DNA of 64,000 nt from Methylotenera_A sp031422335 (GCA_031422335.1 JANOQW010000013.1:1-64000); one strand, 5' to 3'. Counted from the stretch's first letter, positions 42,503 to 51,580 are shown. Notes: generated from the sequence alone by a model not told the origin. Made by a program: numbers and translations.

Positions 42503-44347
42503 TTAACTAGAAATATAATTCACCGTATCTATACGCAAAGGCTGCAATTTTTTATCAGCGCTTATATCCAAAAAGCTATTCTGCTCTTTATTTATTACAT
42601 GGCATGTCAACTGGTTAGGCGCCTGAAAAATAGGGTTGGTTGCAATTTCTAGTTTCTTATTAATCGGCTTCTTATTAATTTTAGAAGTTGCCAAATGTCC
42701 CTGCTTTTGAAATCTGCTTTCAAAGTGTTCAATTGAGCAAGGTTGCGCGAAATAGTAACCTTGAAACATGCTGCAACCGCAATTGCTTAAATAAGTCATT
42801 TGGCTTTCAGTTTCTACGCCTTCTGCCACGATGCGTAGATTTAAGTTTTTACCCATTTGTAAGATGGTTTGCACAATGGCTAAATCGACTGCATTATTTG
42901 TAAAGTCATTGACGAAGCTTTTATCAATTTTCAATTCATCTAATGGCAAGTTTTTGAGTGCCGATAGTGATGAGTATCCAGTTCCAAAATCATCAATCGC
43001 CAGTGATGCACCCAATGCTTTGATTTGATGCATTTTTTTAATAGTATTTTCTGGATTTTTGATGACAGCACTTTCTGTCAGCTCTATGCATAGCTTGCTT
43101 GCATCACAGTTAGTTTGTGCAATCGCTTGTTGTAACTGGTCGATAAATTGTGGATGATTAAATTGTATTGCACTAACATTGACAGAAATCATCAAGTTTG
43201 CCGAAGACTCATCAGTTTGCCATTTTTTGAGCAAGGCGCAAGATTGCGTGAGTACCCAAGCACCAATCGGTACGATAGCACCAGTTTCCTCGGCCAGCGG
43301 AATAAACGTGCTAGGTGAGACCATGCCGAATTCATGATGGTGCCAGCGCAACAGTACTTCTGCCCCCATCATATTTGACTGTTGATCGTATTGACCTTGC
43401 AAGTACAACTCAAGTTGATTCGTTTCTAAAACATGGTTTAAATCATGTTTCAGTTTTAGCTCATATTCATAATCTGGTTCAAGCGCGGCATCATAAAACT
43501 GATAAGCGTTTCTACCTTGTTTTTTCGATAGATACATTGATACATCGGCGCGACGTAATAACTCTGTCGCATCTAGGCTATCATCGTCAAACAAGCAAAC
43601 ACCGATACTGGCAGAACATTCGTGCTGGTAATCTTCAAAATCAACAGGTAGCCTGATGGCCGCAGCAATTTTTTCGATAATTTTTCTACTACATGCCTCA
43701 GCCTCTTTTTTAGTGTTACCCATATCAGCTATCACCAACACAAATTCATCGCCGCCTAGGCGCGCTGCAGTGTCTTGCGCGCGGATATTTTGTTGCAGGC
43801 GGCTTGCAATCACTTGTAACAAATGGTCGCCTGCATGATGACCTTTCACATCGTTAATGGCTTTAAAGTGATCAAGATCAATAAAAGCTAGCATGCCAAA
43901 TGATTTGCTGCGCTTGTTGGCTAACAGTGCTTGATTGATGCGGTCAAGTAGTAAGCCACGATTAGGTAAGCTTGTTAATGTGTCAAAATAAGCCAGTTGG
44001 TGAATTTTTTCTTGCGAGGCAATAAATGCGCTTTTATCTTGCACCATAGACGCCATGCCCACAAATTGACCGTGTTCGTTTTTAAGTATAGTGTTAGAAA
44101 ATTCACAATAAATAATTTCATTTCTTACGTTAACCAACTGTTTTAATTTGTTATTTTCTTGCTGTAGTCTGCCAACAATATGTGCAGTTTGCATGCCACT
44201 TAGATCCGGCATAAAAAAACTAATATGCTCACCAAGCGCTAGGGTGTTCGTATAGCCAAAAATATCAACGCAAGCTTTATTCCAAGCGATTACATTGAGG
44301 TGCTCATCGTGCGAATAAGCACCTGCCCGTAGGGCAGTGTGATTCAT
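42503..44347 (-). CDS. PAS-GGDEF-EAL protein, C-terminal part of an interrupted gene
   Basis: 614 residues without membrane helices. A truncated PAS domain (NVIAWNKACVDIFGY onward, to about 110), GGDEF domain with intact GGDEF and RAQD inhibitory site, and EAL domain (about 300-545) whose signature reads EVL in place of EAL but keeps NVSAIQF, ELTESA, DDFGTGYSSL, KIDKSFV and AEGVET; then a variable tail. The first 13 residues come from the inserted repeat at 44308-44430. Its ATG overlaps the stop of the upstream half (ATGA), so re-initiation is possible. The product may still work without its membrane sensor. Confidence 0.85.
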   Translation of the reverse strand: MNHTALRAGAYSHDEHLNVIAWNKACVDIFGYTNTLALGEHISFFMPDLSGMQTAHIVGRLQQENNKLKQLVNVRNEIIYCEFSNTILKNEHGQFVGMASMVQDKSAFIASQEKIHQLAYFDTLTSLPNRGLLLDRINQALLANKRSKSFGMLAFIDLDHFKAINDVKGHHAGDHLLQVIASRLQQNIRAQDTAARLGGDEFVLVIADMGNTKKEAEACSRKIIEKIAAAIRLPVDFEDYQHECSASIGVCLFDDDSLDATELLRRADVSMYLSKKQGRNAYQFYDAALEPDYEYELKLKHDLNHVLETNQLELYLQGQYDQQSNMMGAEVLLRWHHHEFGMVSPSTFIPLAEETGAIVPIGAWVLTQSCALLKKWQTDESSANLMISVNVSAIQFNHPQFIDQLQQAIAQTNCDASKLCIELTESAVIKNPENTIKKMHQIKALGASLAIDDFGTGYSSLSALKNLPLDELKIDKSFVNDFTNNAVDLAIVQTILQMGKNLNLRIVAEGVETESQMTYLSNCGCSMFQGYYFAQPCSIEHFESRFQKQGHLATSKINKKPINKKLEIATNPIFQAPNQLTCHVINKEQNSFLDISADKKLQPLRIDTVNYISS

Positions 44348-44430
44348 TGCGGGGTTCTGGCACGCGCCGCGTGCGCAATGAATTCACGCTTATTCGCACG
44401 TTCTAGTCCGCGCGAAGCGCGGACTAGAAC
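44308..44430. repeat. composite inverted-repeat insertion in a c-di-GMP gene (contains 77-bp copy 2)
   Basis: 44354-44430 is identical to 1-77. Adjacent to it is an inverted partial unit: CGTGCGAATAAGC (44308-44320) matches the reverse complement of GCTTATTCGCACG (44388-44400), and GATTCATTGC (44341-44350) that of GCAATGAATTC (44375-44385) with one base difference. A further hairpin CTGCCCG/CGGGCAG lies at 44323-44336. The head-to-head arrangement recalls BIME-type REP pairs. It lies exactly between the Trp of MGVIEW and the Asp of DEHLNVIAW, splitting one PAS domain. Confidence 0.85.
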
Positions 44431-45108
44431 CCATTCAATGACGCCCATGGGAGTATGTTCTAAATGCAGTGATTGCCGCTGCGTGAGTTGAGAAATTTCT
44501 TTTTGATTATTTTCTGCATTAAATCGCATGCCAATACTTCCTACTAAGCCTTTGGCTAATTGTTTGCCAGCAAGGCCAATGTAAATCACAAATACTGCAA
44601 GCAATATTAAAAATACAATAGAAATATTGTTGGTGCTGTATAACACGGGGCTTGCTACCAGCCAAAGGCACACAGAAAAAACTGTCGCTGCTATGGTGTC
44701 GATAGATAAAGTAATGACGCCGCCTGCGCAAACGCCTGCCAGCGCAAGAAACAAAAAAGATTGTAATTCTGGATAATTGGTGGGAAAAATAAAATAGGTT
44801 GCCAGCCCCCATGCCACGCCACAACCAGCAGCGCTTAGTCGATAGTAGTTAAGCCAACGGGTTAAGTTTTGCTGTTTTTGTAGATCTTGGTTAAAAAAGT
44901 AAGCAATAAGAAACCTAACTACGTAAGCAGTAATGACTAAGCCAAACCATATATAAGTCGCGCTAGTATCTGCGCTGCTTTTTACTAAAACTATTAGGGC
45001 AATTGCCACCACAACCGCCGCAAAGAAAGATTTCTTTGCGCTATTAAGTAATATGCTAACTACCTCAAGTGAGGCTAGACCAGTATTGTGACTATATTGA
45101 GACTTCAT
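44344..45108 (-). CDS. membrane sensor, N-terminal part of an interrupted GGDEF-EAL gene
   Basis: 254 residues. Five to six membrane helices (about 28-180), a short coiled coil (NAENNQKEISQLTQ) and the opening of a PAS domain ending LEHTPMGVIEW (226). The last 28 residues, beginning VLVRASRGLERANK, are encoded by the inserted repeat and end at a TGA that overlaps the ATG of the next frame. Without the insertion the frame would continue into DEHLNVIAWNK of the gene at 42503-44347, giving one membrane PAS-GGDEF-EAL protein. By itself it has no catalytic domain. Confidence 0.8.
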   Translation of the reverse strand: MKSQYSHNTGLASLEVVSILLNSAKKSFFAAVVVAIALIVLVKSSADTSATYIWFGLVITAYVVRFLIAYFFNQDLQKQQNLTRWLNYYRLSAAGCGVAWGLATYFIFPTNYPELQSFLFLALAGVCAGGVITLSIDTIAATVFSVCLWLVASPVLYSTNNISIVFLILLAVFVIYIGLAGKQLAKGLVGSIGMRFNAENNQKEISQLTQRQSLHLEHTPMGVIEWVLVRASRGLERANKREFIAHAARARTPQ

Positions 45109-45352
45109 TAACTATCCAATCTAAGGTTCTTATTGTTGTTAGCGCCAATTTTGGCTGCATTGTTAGTAAGTATAGTTAAGCAAACAGCGTGCCAATAAAT
45201 AGGTTACTTTAAATTAAACCTCGTAGGCACATCATGATTATCACTAGGCGCTAATCAGTATTACAAGCACCATGTTTGTTAAACCATTGCGTATAGTTCA
45301 ACTCATACAAACACATCAATACTGATGCGTTGAAACTAATAGGAGATTCATC

Positions 45353-45424
45353 ATGTGGACCACACCAGCAGCAACAGAAATGCGTTTTGGCTTTGAAGTT
45401 ACTATGTACGTAATGAACAAATAA
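45353..45424 (+). CDS. pqqA: PQQ precursor peptide PqqA
   Basis: 23-residue ribosomal peptide whose Glu15 and Tyr19 are cross-linked to build pyrroloquinoline quinone. The pattern EVTMY places both at the canonical positions, and the length equals the Klebsiella peptide. RBS AGGAG lies upstream. It is followed by an intrinsic terminator before pqqB, which should give excess pqqA transcript over the enzymes. PQQ serves periplasmic methanol and other alcohol dehydrogenases. Confidence 0.95.
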   Translation: MWTTPAATEMRFGFEVTMYVMNK

Positions 45425-45457
45425 TTAGCCCTTAAGCTAATTAGCTAATTTATAAGA

Positions 45458-45483
45458 GGGCTGTTGCATAACAGCCCTTTTTT
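45458..45483 (+). terminator. terminator between pqqA and pqqB
   Basis: GGGCTGTT (45458-45465) pairs perfectly with AACAGCCC (45470-45477), loop GCAT, then T6. Probably a partial terminator letting pqqA be expressed above pqqBCDE. Confidence 0.88.
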
Positions 45484-45532
45484 ATACGCAAGAATAAAGT
45501 AAAATTAAGTTTTTTTAGAACTGAAAAATCAA

Positions 45533-46450
45533 ATGCACATTCATGTATTAGGCGCTGCCGCAGGCGGTGGATTTCCGCAGTGGAACTGTAATTGTCCCAA
45601 TTGCGATGGTTTGCGCAAAGGCACAATAAAAGCTACCAAACGTACACAATCTTCTATTTGTGTTTCTGGCAATGGTGTCGATTGGGTGTTGTTTAATGCC
45701 TCACCTGATGTGTTACAACAAATTCAAGATTTTGCGCCATTGCAACCAGGTCGCAACATTCGCGATTCTGGCATTCAAGCGATTATTCTTATCGACGCGC
45801 AAATTGATCACACTACGGGGCTATTTATGTTGCGCGAAGGCAAGGTAAAGCGCGAGATTTATTGTACCGATATGGTGTATGAAGATTTAACCACTGGTAA
45901 CCAAGTGCTGAATATTCTTGGACACTATTGTGGCATTAATCGCCATGTAGTACCAATTGACGGCAAAGCTAGCTTTGAAATCCCGAATGTACCAAACTTG
46001 CGCTTTACCTCGGTCGCGCTTAAAAGTGCGGCACCGCCATACTCGCCGCACCGCAATAATCCGCAAGCGGGTGACACCATTGGCGTGCTGATTGAAGAGA
46101 TTTCCACAGGTAAAAAATGCTGGTACAGCCCAGGTTTAGGCGAAATAGAGCCGCATTTGCCGCCGTTTATGAACCAAGCGGACTGCATTATGGTTGATGG
46201 TACGTTTTGGACCAATACCGAGATGATAGACATGGGTTTAATGACCAAAACCGCGCGTTCAATTGGCCACAATCCACAATCTGGTGAGGGCGGTATGATA
46301 GAAAAATTAGATGAATTTAGTGCTGCAAGAAAAGTCTTAATTCATATTAATAACACCAATCCAATTTTGCGCGAAGATTCTGCCGAACGTGCAATTTTGA
46401 ACCAACACAACATAGAAGTGGCCTATGATGGCATGGATATATTCCTTTAA
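45533..46450 (+). CDS. pqqB: PQQ biosynthesis protein PqqB
   Basis: Metallo-beta-lactamase-fold protein of 305 residues. Opens with VLGAAAGGGFPQWNCNCPNC, the family signature with Cys residues for zinc; DHTTGLFMLREG and the C-terminal VLIHINNTNPIL are typical. PqqB has been linked to hydroxylation of the cross-linked tyrosine and earlier to PQQ export. Located between the pqqA terminator and pqqC. Confidence 0.95.
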   Translation: MHIHVLGAAAGGGFPQWNCNCPNCDGLRKGTIKATKRTQSSICVSGNGVDWVLFNASPDVLQQIQDFAPLQPGRNIRDSGIQAIILIDAQIDHTTGLFMLREGKVKREIYCTDMVYEDLTTGNQVLNILGHYCGINRHVVPIDGKASFEIPNVPNLRFTSVALKSAAPPYSPHRNNPQAGDTIGVLIEEISTGKKCWYSPGLGEIEPHLPPFMNQADCIMVDGTFWTNTEMIDMGLMTKTARSIGHNPQSGEGGMIEKLDEFSAARKVLIHINNTNPILREDSAERAILNQHNIEVAYDGMDIFL

Positions 46451-46483
46451 TATAAACCAAAATAGATATGAGGGTTTTTTATG

Positions 46484-46520
46484 CCCCTGCAAGCTTCACT
46501 GGTATTGGCTTGCAGAGTAT
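46484..46520 (+). repeat. dispersed hairpin family, copy D
   Basis: CTGCAAGC (46487-46494) pairs with GCTTGCAG (46507-46514) perfectly; the loop reads TTCACTGGTATTG and GAGTAT follows. It lies inside the pqq operon between pqqB and pqqC. Confidence 0.78.
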
Positions 46521-46587
46521 CGAAATAAAATGTATGAACTTTAAAGTAATAAATAAAGCAATAAAATAGACAATTGAGAGATTTAAT

Positions 46588-47379
46588 ATGAACGCACTGA
46601 ATAAAGATAACTTATCCCAAAGTATTCCGTGGACGCGTGCTGAGTTTGAAGACAAGCTGCGCGAAAAAGGTAAGGGCTATCATATTTATCATCCATTTCA
46701 TGTGATGATGTATGAAGGTAAGTTGACCAAAGAGCAATTGCAATGTTGGGTGGCCAATCGTTTTTATTACCAAATATCGATTCCGATGAAGGATGCGGCG
46801 ATTTTGTCTAATTGTGATGATGTAGAAGTGCGTAAGCAATGGATAGTGCGCATTACCGACCATGACGGCGTGGACGCTGAAGATGGCACAAAAGCAGTTG
46901 GCGGCATTGAGGCGTGGATTCAATTGGGCGCAGCGGTTGGCTTAACGCGTGAACAAGTCACTAGCTTAAAATTAGTCAGCCCAGGCGTTAAATTTGCCGT
47001 AGATGCCTACGTGAATTTTGCCAAACAACGACCGTGGCAAGAAAGCGTCTGTTCTAGCTTAACCGAGTTATTTGCGCCACACATTCATCAACAACGCATT
47101 AGCTCGTGGCCACAAATGTACCCGTGGATTAACGAAAGTGGCTTAAGCTATTTTAAAAAACGCTTAACAGAAGCGCGACGCGATGTAGAGCAAGGCTTGG
47201 GCGTGACGCTAGATTACTTTAGCACCAGCCGCGAGATGCAATTAAAAGCATTAGATATTTTGCAGTTTAAACTGAATGTGTTGTGGGTGATTGCCGATTC
47301 AATCATGTTGGCGAGTGATGTGGATATTAAAATTGCGGGTGTAGATTATTTTCACCAACCTGTGATTAACTTCGATTAA
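46588..47379 (+). CDS. pqqC: pyrroloquinoline-quinone synthase PqqC
   Basis: Cofactorless oxidase of 263 residues that carries out the final ring closure and eight-electron oxidation to PQQ. Helical TenA-like fold; YHIYHPFHVMMYEGKL, WVANRFYYQ and RITDHDGVDAEDGTKAVGG are family blocks, including active-site His and Tyr residues. Slightly longer at the N-terminus than many homologues. pqqD begins 25 bases later. Confidence 0.95.
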   Translation: MNALNKDNLSQSIPWTRAEFEDKLREKGKGYHIYHPFHVMMYEGKLTKEQLQCWVANRFYYQISIPMKDAAILSNCDDVEVRKQWIVRITDHDGVDAEDGTKAVGGIEAWIQLGAAVGLTREQVTSLKLVSPGVKFAVDAYVNFAKQRPWQESVCSSLTELFAPHIHQQRISSWPQMYPWINESGLSYFKKRLTEARRDVEQGLGVTLDYFSTSREMQLKALDILQFKLNVLWVIADSIMLASDVDIKIAGVDYFHQPVINFD

Positions 47380-47404
47380 AAATTATAGCAAGGTATTGAA
47401 TTAA

Positions 47405-47710
47405 ATGGAAAATTTAGCAATCGACCCAGCACTCTCTACTATTCAACATAGCGACGTATTTGCCATTGCGCTGCATCACCGTTTTCAATGGGAAGAAGTA
47501 CAACAAAGTTATGTGATACTTTTTCCTGAAGGCATGGTCAAATTACATGGCGGCGCGGGTGAGGTGATTAAACGCGTGGATGGCAAAGCTTCAGTGGGCG
47601 ATATTGTTAGTGAATTGAAAACTGCTTTTCCCGATGCTACCACTATTGAAACAGACGTGATTGGTATGTTTGACATGGCGTTTGGCAAGGCATGGATTCG
47701 CAAGATTTAA
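47405..47710 (+). CDS. pqqD: PqqA chaperone PqqD
   Basis: Small winged-helix RRE-type protein of 101 residues that binds PqqA and delivers it to PqqE. Recognised by HRFQWEEVQQSYVILFPEGM and LHGGAGEVIKRVDGKASVGDI. It lies between pqqC and pqqE, the standard order; here pqqD is a separate gene and not fused to pqqC or pqqE. Confidence 0.93.
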   Translation: MENLAIDPALSTIQHSDVFAIALHHRFQWEEVQQSYVILFPEGMVKLHGGAGEVIKRVDGKASVGDIVSELKTAFPDATTIETDVIGMFDMAFGKAWIRKI

Positions 47711-47746
47711 GTTTAAAAGCTAAATTAGAAAGTTAGAGGCAAGAAA

Positions 47747-48988
47747 ATGACACAGAATTCTTTAGGTGAATCGGCCGTACAAAAAGACGTACAAAAAAAT
47801 AGTCAGGCGCAAGCCAAAAATAATGGTGTTGCCGCTAATGTGACCCAAACACAACCGTTGTGGTTGCTGGCTGAGATTACTTATCGCTGCCCATTGCATT
47901 GTGCCTTTTGCTATAACCCAACCGATTACGATAAGCATACGCAAAATGAGCTCACAACCGAGCAATGGATACAAGCGCTACGCGATGCGCGTAAGCTGGG
48001 TGCCATTCAACTAGGTATTTCGGGTGGCGAGCCGCTATTGCGCGATGACATTGAAGAGATTGTGATTGAGGCGAAAAACTTGGGTTATTACAGTAATCTC
48101 ATCACTTCTGGCGTAGGTTTAACAGAAAAACGCATTCAAGCGTTTAAAGACGGCGGCTTAGACCATATTCAGTTATCCATGCATGATATTACTGAAGAAA
48201 TTAACAACTTTATTACCAACACCAAAACTTTTGAGCTGAAGAAAAAAGTCGCCGCCATGATTAAAAATCACGGCTACCCAATGGTGCTTAATGTGGTGAT
48301 ACACCGCTATAACATTGGCCATGTCAAAGAAATTCTCGAGATGGCAGAAGCATTAGGCGCCGATTATGTGGAGCTGGCGAACACGCAATATTACGGCTGG
48401 AGTTTAGTGAACCGTAACCAATTGATGCCACTAAAAGAGCAAATTGACGAAGCTGAGCGTATTACTAATGAGTTCCGCCAAAAAGTCGGCAATAAAATGA
48501 AGATATTTTTTGTGGTGCCAGATTACTTTGGCGACCGCCCGAAAAAATGCATGAACGGCTGGGGCGAAGTATTTATGATTGTCACCGCCAATGGCGATGT
48601 GTTGCCGTGCCACTCGGCGCGCGTGTTGCCAAATATGGCGTTCCCCAATGTGCGCGATAAAGGCTTAGAGTGGGCGTGGAAAGATAGCCCCGCGTTTAAT
48701 AAATATCGCGGTACCGATTGGATGACAGGCCCATGTGTGACTTGCCCAGAGAAAATGAACGACTTGGCAGGCTGTCGCTGCCAGGCGTTTTTATTGAGTG
48801 GCGATGCCGAAAGCGCAGACCCAGTATGCTCACTATCGCCGCATCATCATTTAATCGAAAAAGCAATTGAAGATAGTAAAAACCCAGTATTGGCCAGCAA
48901 GCCAATAATTTTTAGAACCGATAAAAATAGCAAAAAATATGTAGCAGGTGATACGGAGAGAGTGGAAGAGTTTCACGCGCTGCCATAA
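47747..48988 (+). CDS. pqqE: PqqA peptide cyclase PqqE (radical SAM)
   Basis: Forms the Glu-Tyr carbon-carbon link in PqqA. 413 residues. A Gln/Asn-rich N-terminal extension of about 35 residues precedes the core, which has the radical-SAM cysteines C48, C52 and C55 (YRCPLHCAFCYNP) and SGGEPLLR for SAM binding. The C-terminal SPASM domain carries further Cys ligands (PCHSARVL, GPCVTCPEKM, GCRCQAF, VCSLSPHHH). Last gene of the pqq unit; followed by a terminator. Confidence 0.95.
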   Translation: MTQNSLGESAVQKDVQKNSQAQAKNNGVAANVTQTQPLWLLAEITYRCPLHCAFCYNPTDYDKHTQNELTTEQWIQALRDARKLGAIQLGISGGEPLLRDDIEEIVIEAKNLGYYSNLITSGVGLTEKRIQAFKDGGLDHIQLSMHDITEEINNFITNTKTFELKKKVAAMIKNHGYPMVLNVVIHRYNIGHVKEILEMAEALGADYVELANTQYYGWSLVNRNQLMPLKEQIDEAERITNEFRQKVGNKMKIFFVVPDYFGDRPKKCMNGWGEVFMIVTANGDVLPCHSARVLPNMAFPNVRDKGLEWAWKDSPAFNKYRGTDWMTGPCVTCPEKMNDLAGCRCQAFLLSGDAESADPVCSLSPHHHLIEKAIEDSKNPVLASKPIIFRTDKNSKKYVAGDTERVEEFHALP

Positions 48989-49004
48989 CAATAGACGTTA
49001 TAAT

Positions 49005-49032
49005 AAAAGGCGCATTTTAATGCGCCTTTTTT
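49005..49032 (+). terminator. terminator of the pqq operon
   Basis: AAAAGGCGCATT (49005-49016) pairs with AATGCGCCTTTT (49019-49030) in a near-perfect 12-bp stem, followed by more T. Confidence 0.9.
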
Positions 49033-49071
49033 CATGAAAAATAAACAACAGATAAAAGCTTTAAAAAATAA

Positions 49072-50250
49072 ATGACGAAAAATTCTGTATTTTTAGTTTA
49101 CGTGCTGGCCAGTTTGGCTGCACTTGCGCCGTTCGCCATCGATACCTATTTACCAGCATTTCACGCCATGGCGGTGGATTTAAGTGCGACCGATGTGCAA
49201 ATTCAGCAAAGTTTGGCAATCTATTTGCTGCCTTACGCCGCCATGACACTATGGCACGGTGCCATTTCAGATTCCATCGGCCGCATCGCCACCATCAAAT
49301 GGGGCTTGGCCATTTTTGTATTGGCTAGTATTGGTTGCGCATTCGCACCTAATGTTGAAACGCTATGGTTTTTTCGTGCGCTGCAAGGTGCTAGTGGCGG
49401 TGCAGGCAATACAGTGGCGCGGGCCATGGTACGCGATTTATTTGAAGGCGCGGCAGCGCAACGTGTGATGGCCACCATACAAATGTTGTTTGGCATTGCG
49501 CCAGCGGTGGCGCCGATTATTGGTGGCTTGTTGCTTGGTTTAAGTTGGCAAAGCATTTTTGTATTTTTGGCGATATACGCAGCTTTGGCTTTGTGGACAG
49601 CGGTCAAGTTTTTGCCAGAAACCATGCCACCAGAAAAACGCTTACCACTTTCCGCCAAAAACGTATTTGCCAGCTATAAAACGATTTTTAATGATGCTGA
49701 ATATGCAAAATTATGCATTTCACTCGGCGCAGTGTTCTCCGCATTTTTTATCTATGTGCTGGGCAGCGCCATGTTTTTGGGTAAGCTGCTAGGTTTTACG
49801 CCACAGCAATATGGTTATTTCTTTGTAAGCACCGTGTGTGGCATGGTGCTGGGGTCTTATTTGGCTAAACGCGCAGCAGGTAAATACGCTGCAAAACGTG
49901 TGCTCAATGCAGCTTACACATGGATGTTTGCGATTGTGCTGCTTAATTTGGCGATAACTTACTGGCTGCCAGCCAAAGCTATTTACGATATCTTGCCGAT
50001 TGCTTTATTTAACATCGGTATGGCGCTGGTGATGCCAATCATCTCACTGGCTGCGTTAGATCGTCACCCAAAAATTCGTGGTACAGCGGCATCGGGGCAA
50101 GCGTTTATTCAAATGTTATTTTCCACCATTGCAGCAGGTATTATTGTGCCTTTGGTGTGGGACAGCGTGTTTAACATGGCCTGCGCTATGCTGGTTATTT
50201 GGCTGATGAGCTGGCTGACAATTCGACAAACGCAACTTTGGAAAAGTTAG
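49072..50250 (+). CDS. MFS drug-resistance transporter, Bcr/CflA type
   Basis: Inner-membrane proton antiporter of 392 residues with twelve predicted helices. The Bcr/CflA opening (LAPFAIDTYLPAFHAMAVDL), the loop 2-3 motif GAISDSIGRIATIKWG and the motif C region ALQGASGGAGNTVARAMVRD are present. Relatives export bicyclomycin, chloramphenicol or sulfonamides; the substrate here is unknown. Independent of the pqq operon because of the strong terminator between them. Confidence 0.88.
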   Translation: MTKNSVFLVYVLASLAALAPFAIDTYLPAFHAMAVDLSATDVQIQQSLAIYLLPYAAMTLWHGAISDSIGRIATIKWGLAIFVLASIGCAFAPNVETLWFFRALQGASGGAGNTVARAMVRDLFEGAAAQRVMATIQMLFGIAPAVAPIIGGLLLGLSWQSIFVFLAIYAALALWTAVKFLPETMPPEKRLPLSAKNVFASYKTIFNDAEYAKLCISLGAVFSAFFIYVLGSAMFLGKLLGFTPQQYGYFFVSTVCGMVLGSYLAKRAAGKYAAKRVLNAAYTWMFAIVLLNLAITYWLPAKAIYDILPIALFNIGMALVMPIISLAALDRHPKIRGTAASGQAFIQMLFSTIAAGIIVPLVWDSVFNMACAMLVIWLMSWLTIRQTQLWKS

Positions 50251-50375
50251 CTCACGGAGAATTTAGGTCACGGAAAAGTTAGTTTAAAGTTTTTAAAAAA
50301 ACGCTACATTATTTTGGTACTCTGCAACCGTAAAGGTTGTACCCGCAGAATATACCAGCTAAAGCTGGTTATTCA

Positions 50376-50412
50376 TGCTTGAAAGCCGCATGGATACTGG
50401 CTTGCAGAGCAT
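50376..50412 (+). repeat. dispersed hairpin family, copy E
   Basis: AAGCC and GGCTT flank GCATGGATACT, and TGCT/AGCA can pair outside them; GAGCATA follows. Just upstream is a second perfect hairpin ACCAGCT/AGCTGGT (50354-50369). It sits between convergent genes. Confidence 0.68.
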
Positions 50413-50455
50413 ATTATTTTTCATATCATCAAACACAAAAAATTATGCATTTTTT

Positions 50456-50947
50456 TTACATGTTTTTCCAAGTCAAATATACGCGGCAATCAAACTCCAG
50501 TTGATGGTAATCGGGCTGCATATGTTGGCAAAGTTGGTAAAATGCTTTGTCATGATTACGCTGTTTTAAATGCGCTAACTCGTGCACCACAATCATATTT
50601 AAAAACTCGGTAGGCGCAGCTTTAAAAAAGGCTGAAATTTTAATTTCTTTTTTGGCCTTCAACTTGCCGCCTTGCACGCGCGAGATAGCGGTATTTAAGC
50701 CTAGCGCATGGTGTTCAATGCTTAGTCGATTGTCATAAGCCACTTTATCTAGCAGCGGCGCGTTGCGTAAATAGGTTTGTTTGATGTCGTTGCAATAATC
50801 GTACAAGGCTTTATCGGTTTGAATGCCATGCGCAAGTGGGTAGCGCTGTGTGATGTAATCGCCTAGCGTGTTTTGTGCCATTAAACTGGCAATTTTCTGT
50901 TGTAAATCAATTGAGTAGTGTTGCAGATATTTGAGTGTTGCGGTCAT
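50456..50947 (-). CDS. YgjP-like zinc metallopeptidase domain protein
   Basis: 163 residues. HELAH (122-126) in MIVVHELAHLKQRNHDKAFY is a gluzincin-type zinc motif, as in the YgjP/DUF45 and SprT-like groups. No signal peptide. Its ATG overlaps the TGA of the DUF4126 gene by four bases (ATGA), showing translational coupling. Substrate is unknown. It ends near the convergent MFS gene with a repeat-bearing gap between. Confidence 0.8.
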   Translation of the reverse strand: MTATLKYLQHYSIDLQQKIASLMAQNTLGDYITQRYPLAHGIQTDKALYDYCNDIKQTYLRNAPLLDKVAYDNRLSIEHHALGLNTAISRVQGGKLKAKKEIKISAFFKAAPTEFLNMIVVHELAHLKQRNHDKAFYQLCQHMQPDYHQLEFDCRVYLTWKNM

Positions 50948-51540
50948 TGCGTCTTATTGATTTTTCCAATACTGCCGATTATCGACTTCACCCCGCGCCA
51001 AACTTTTGGCAATAACCAAAATAGCAGCACAATAAATCCGCATAGCAAGCCAATAAATACGGCAGGGTGTGCGAATACTAGCCAGCCGCCTGTGAGCAGC
51101 ATGCTTTCTTCGCCAAAGGATGCGGCGATATTACTAATGGGTTCTGGCGAAGTATTAATTAATGCGCGGCTGCCCGCCTTGGTTGCATGTGTAGCGCCCG
51201 CAAGCGAACCGCCTAAAAGTGCGGCAATAGTTGTAACCATCGGGTCGCTGCTGTTAATGGCGCCCATCGCCAACAGCGCGCCTGCGGGAATGCGAATAAA
51301 GGTTTGAATTCCATCCCACATACTATCCACATAGGGGATTTTATCGGCCAAAAACTCAATTACGCTTATTGCGCCCGCAATGCTTAATACAATTGGATTG
51401 CTAAGGATGTCAAGCGAGGAGGGTAAGTCAATATAACCAAACTTTGCCAACAAACCCACCGCAAATACGGTCAGGTACAAGCGTAAACCGCTGGCCCAAC
51501 TTAGACCGCCTGCTAATGCAAGTTGAGAAATCATTTCCAT
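50944..51540 (-). CDS. DUF4126 family membrane protein
   Basis: 198 residues with about five hydrophobic helices. DUF4126 features are seen: LALAGGLSWASGLRLYLTVF at the start, a long Gly/Ala-rich helix with ATHATKAGSRALINTSPEP, and a C-terminal helix followed by basic residues. Function not established. Overlaps the metallopeptidase gene downstream by four bases, so the two form a unit; upstream of it lies the fdxA terminator. Confidence 0.75.
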   Translation of the reverse strand: MEMISQLALAGGLSWASGLRLYLTVFAVGLLAKFGYIDLPSSLDILSNPIVLSIAGAISVIEFLADKIPYVDSMWDGIQTFIRIPAGALLAMGAINSSDPMVTTIAALLGGSLAGATHATKAGSRALINTSPEPISNIAASFGEESMLLTGGWLVFAHPAVFIGLLCGFIVLLFWLLPKVWRGVKSIIGSIGKINKTQ

Positions 51541-51580
51541 TACGTTAAATTAACACATGCAATAATTTTGGCAACAAAAA

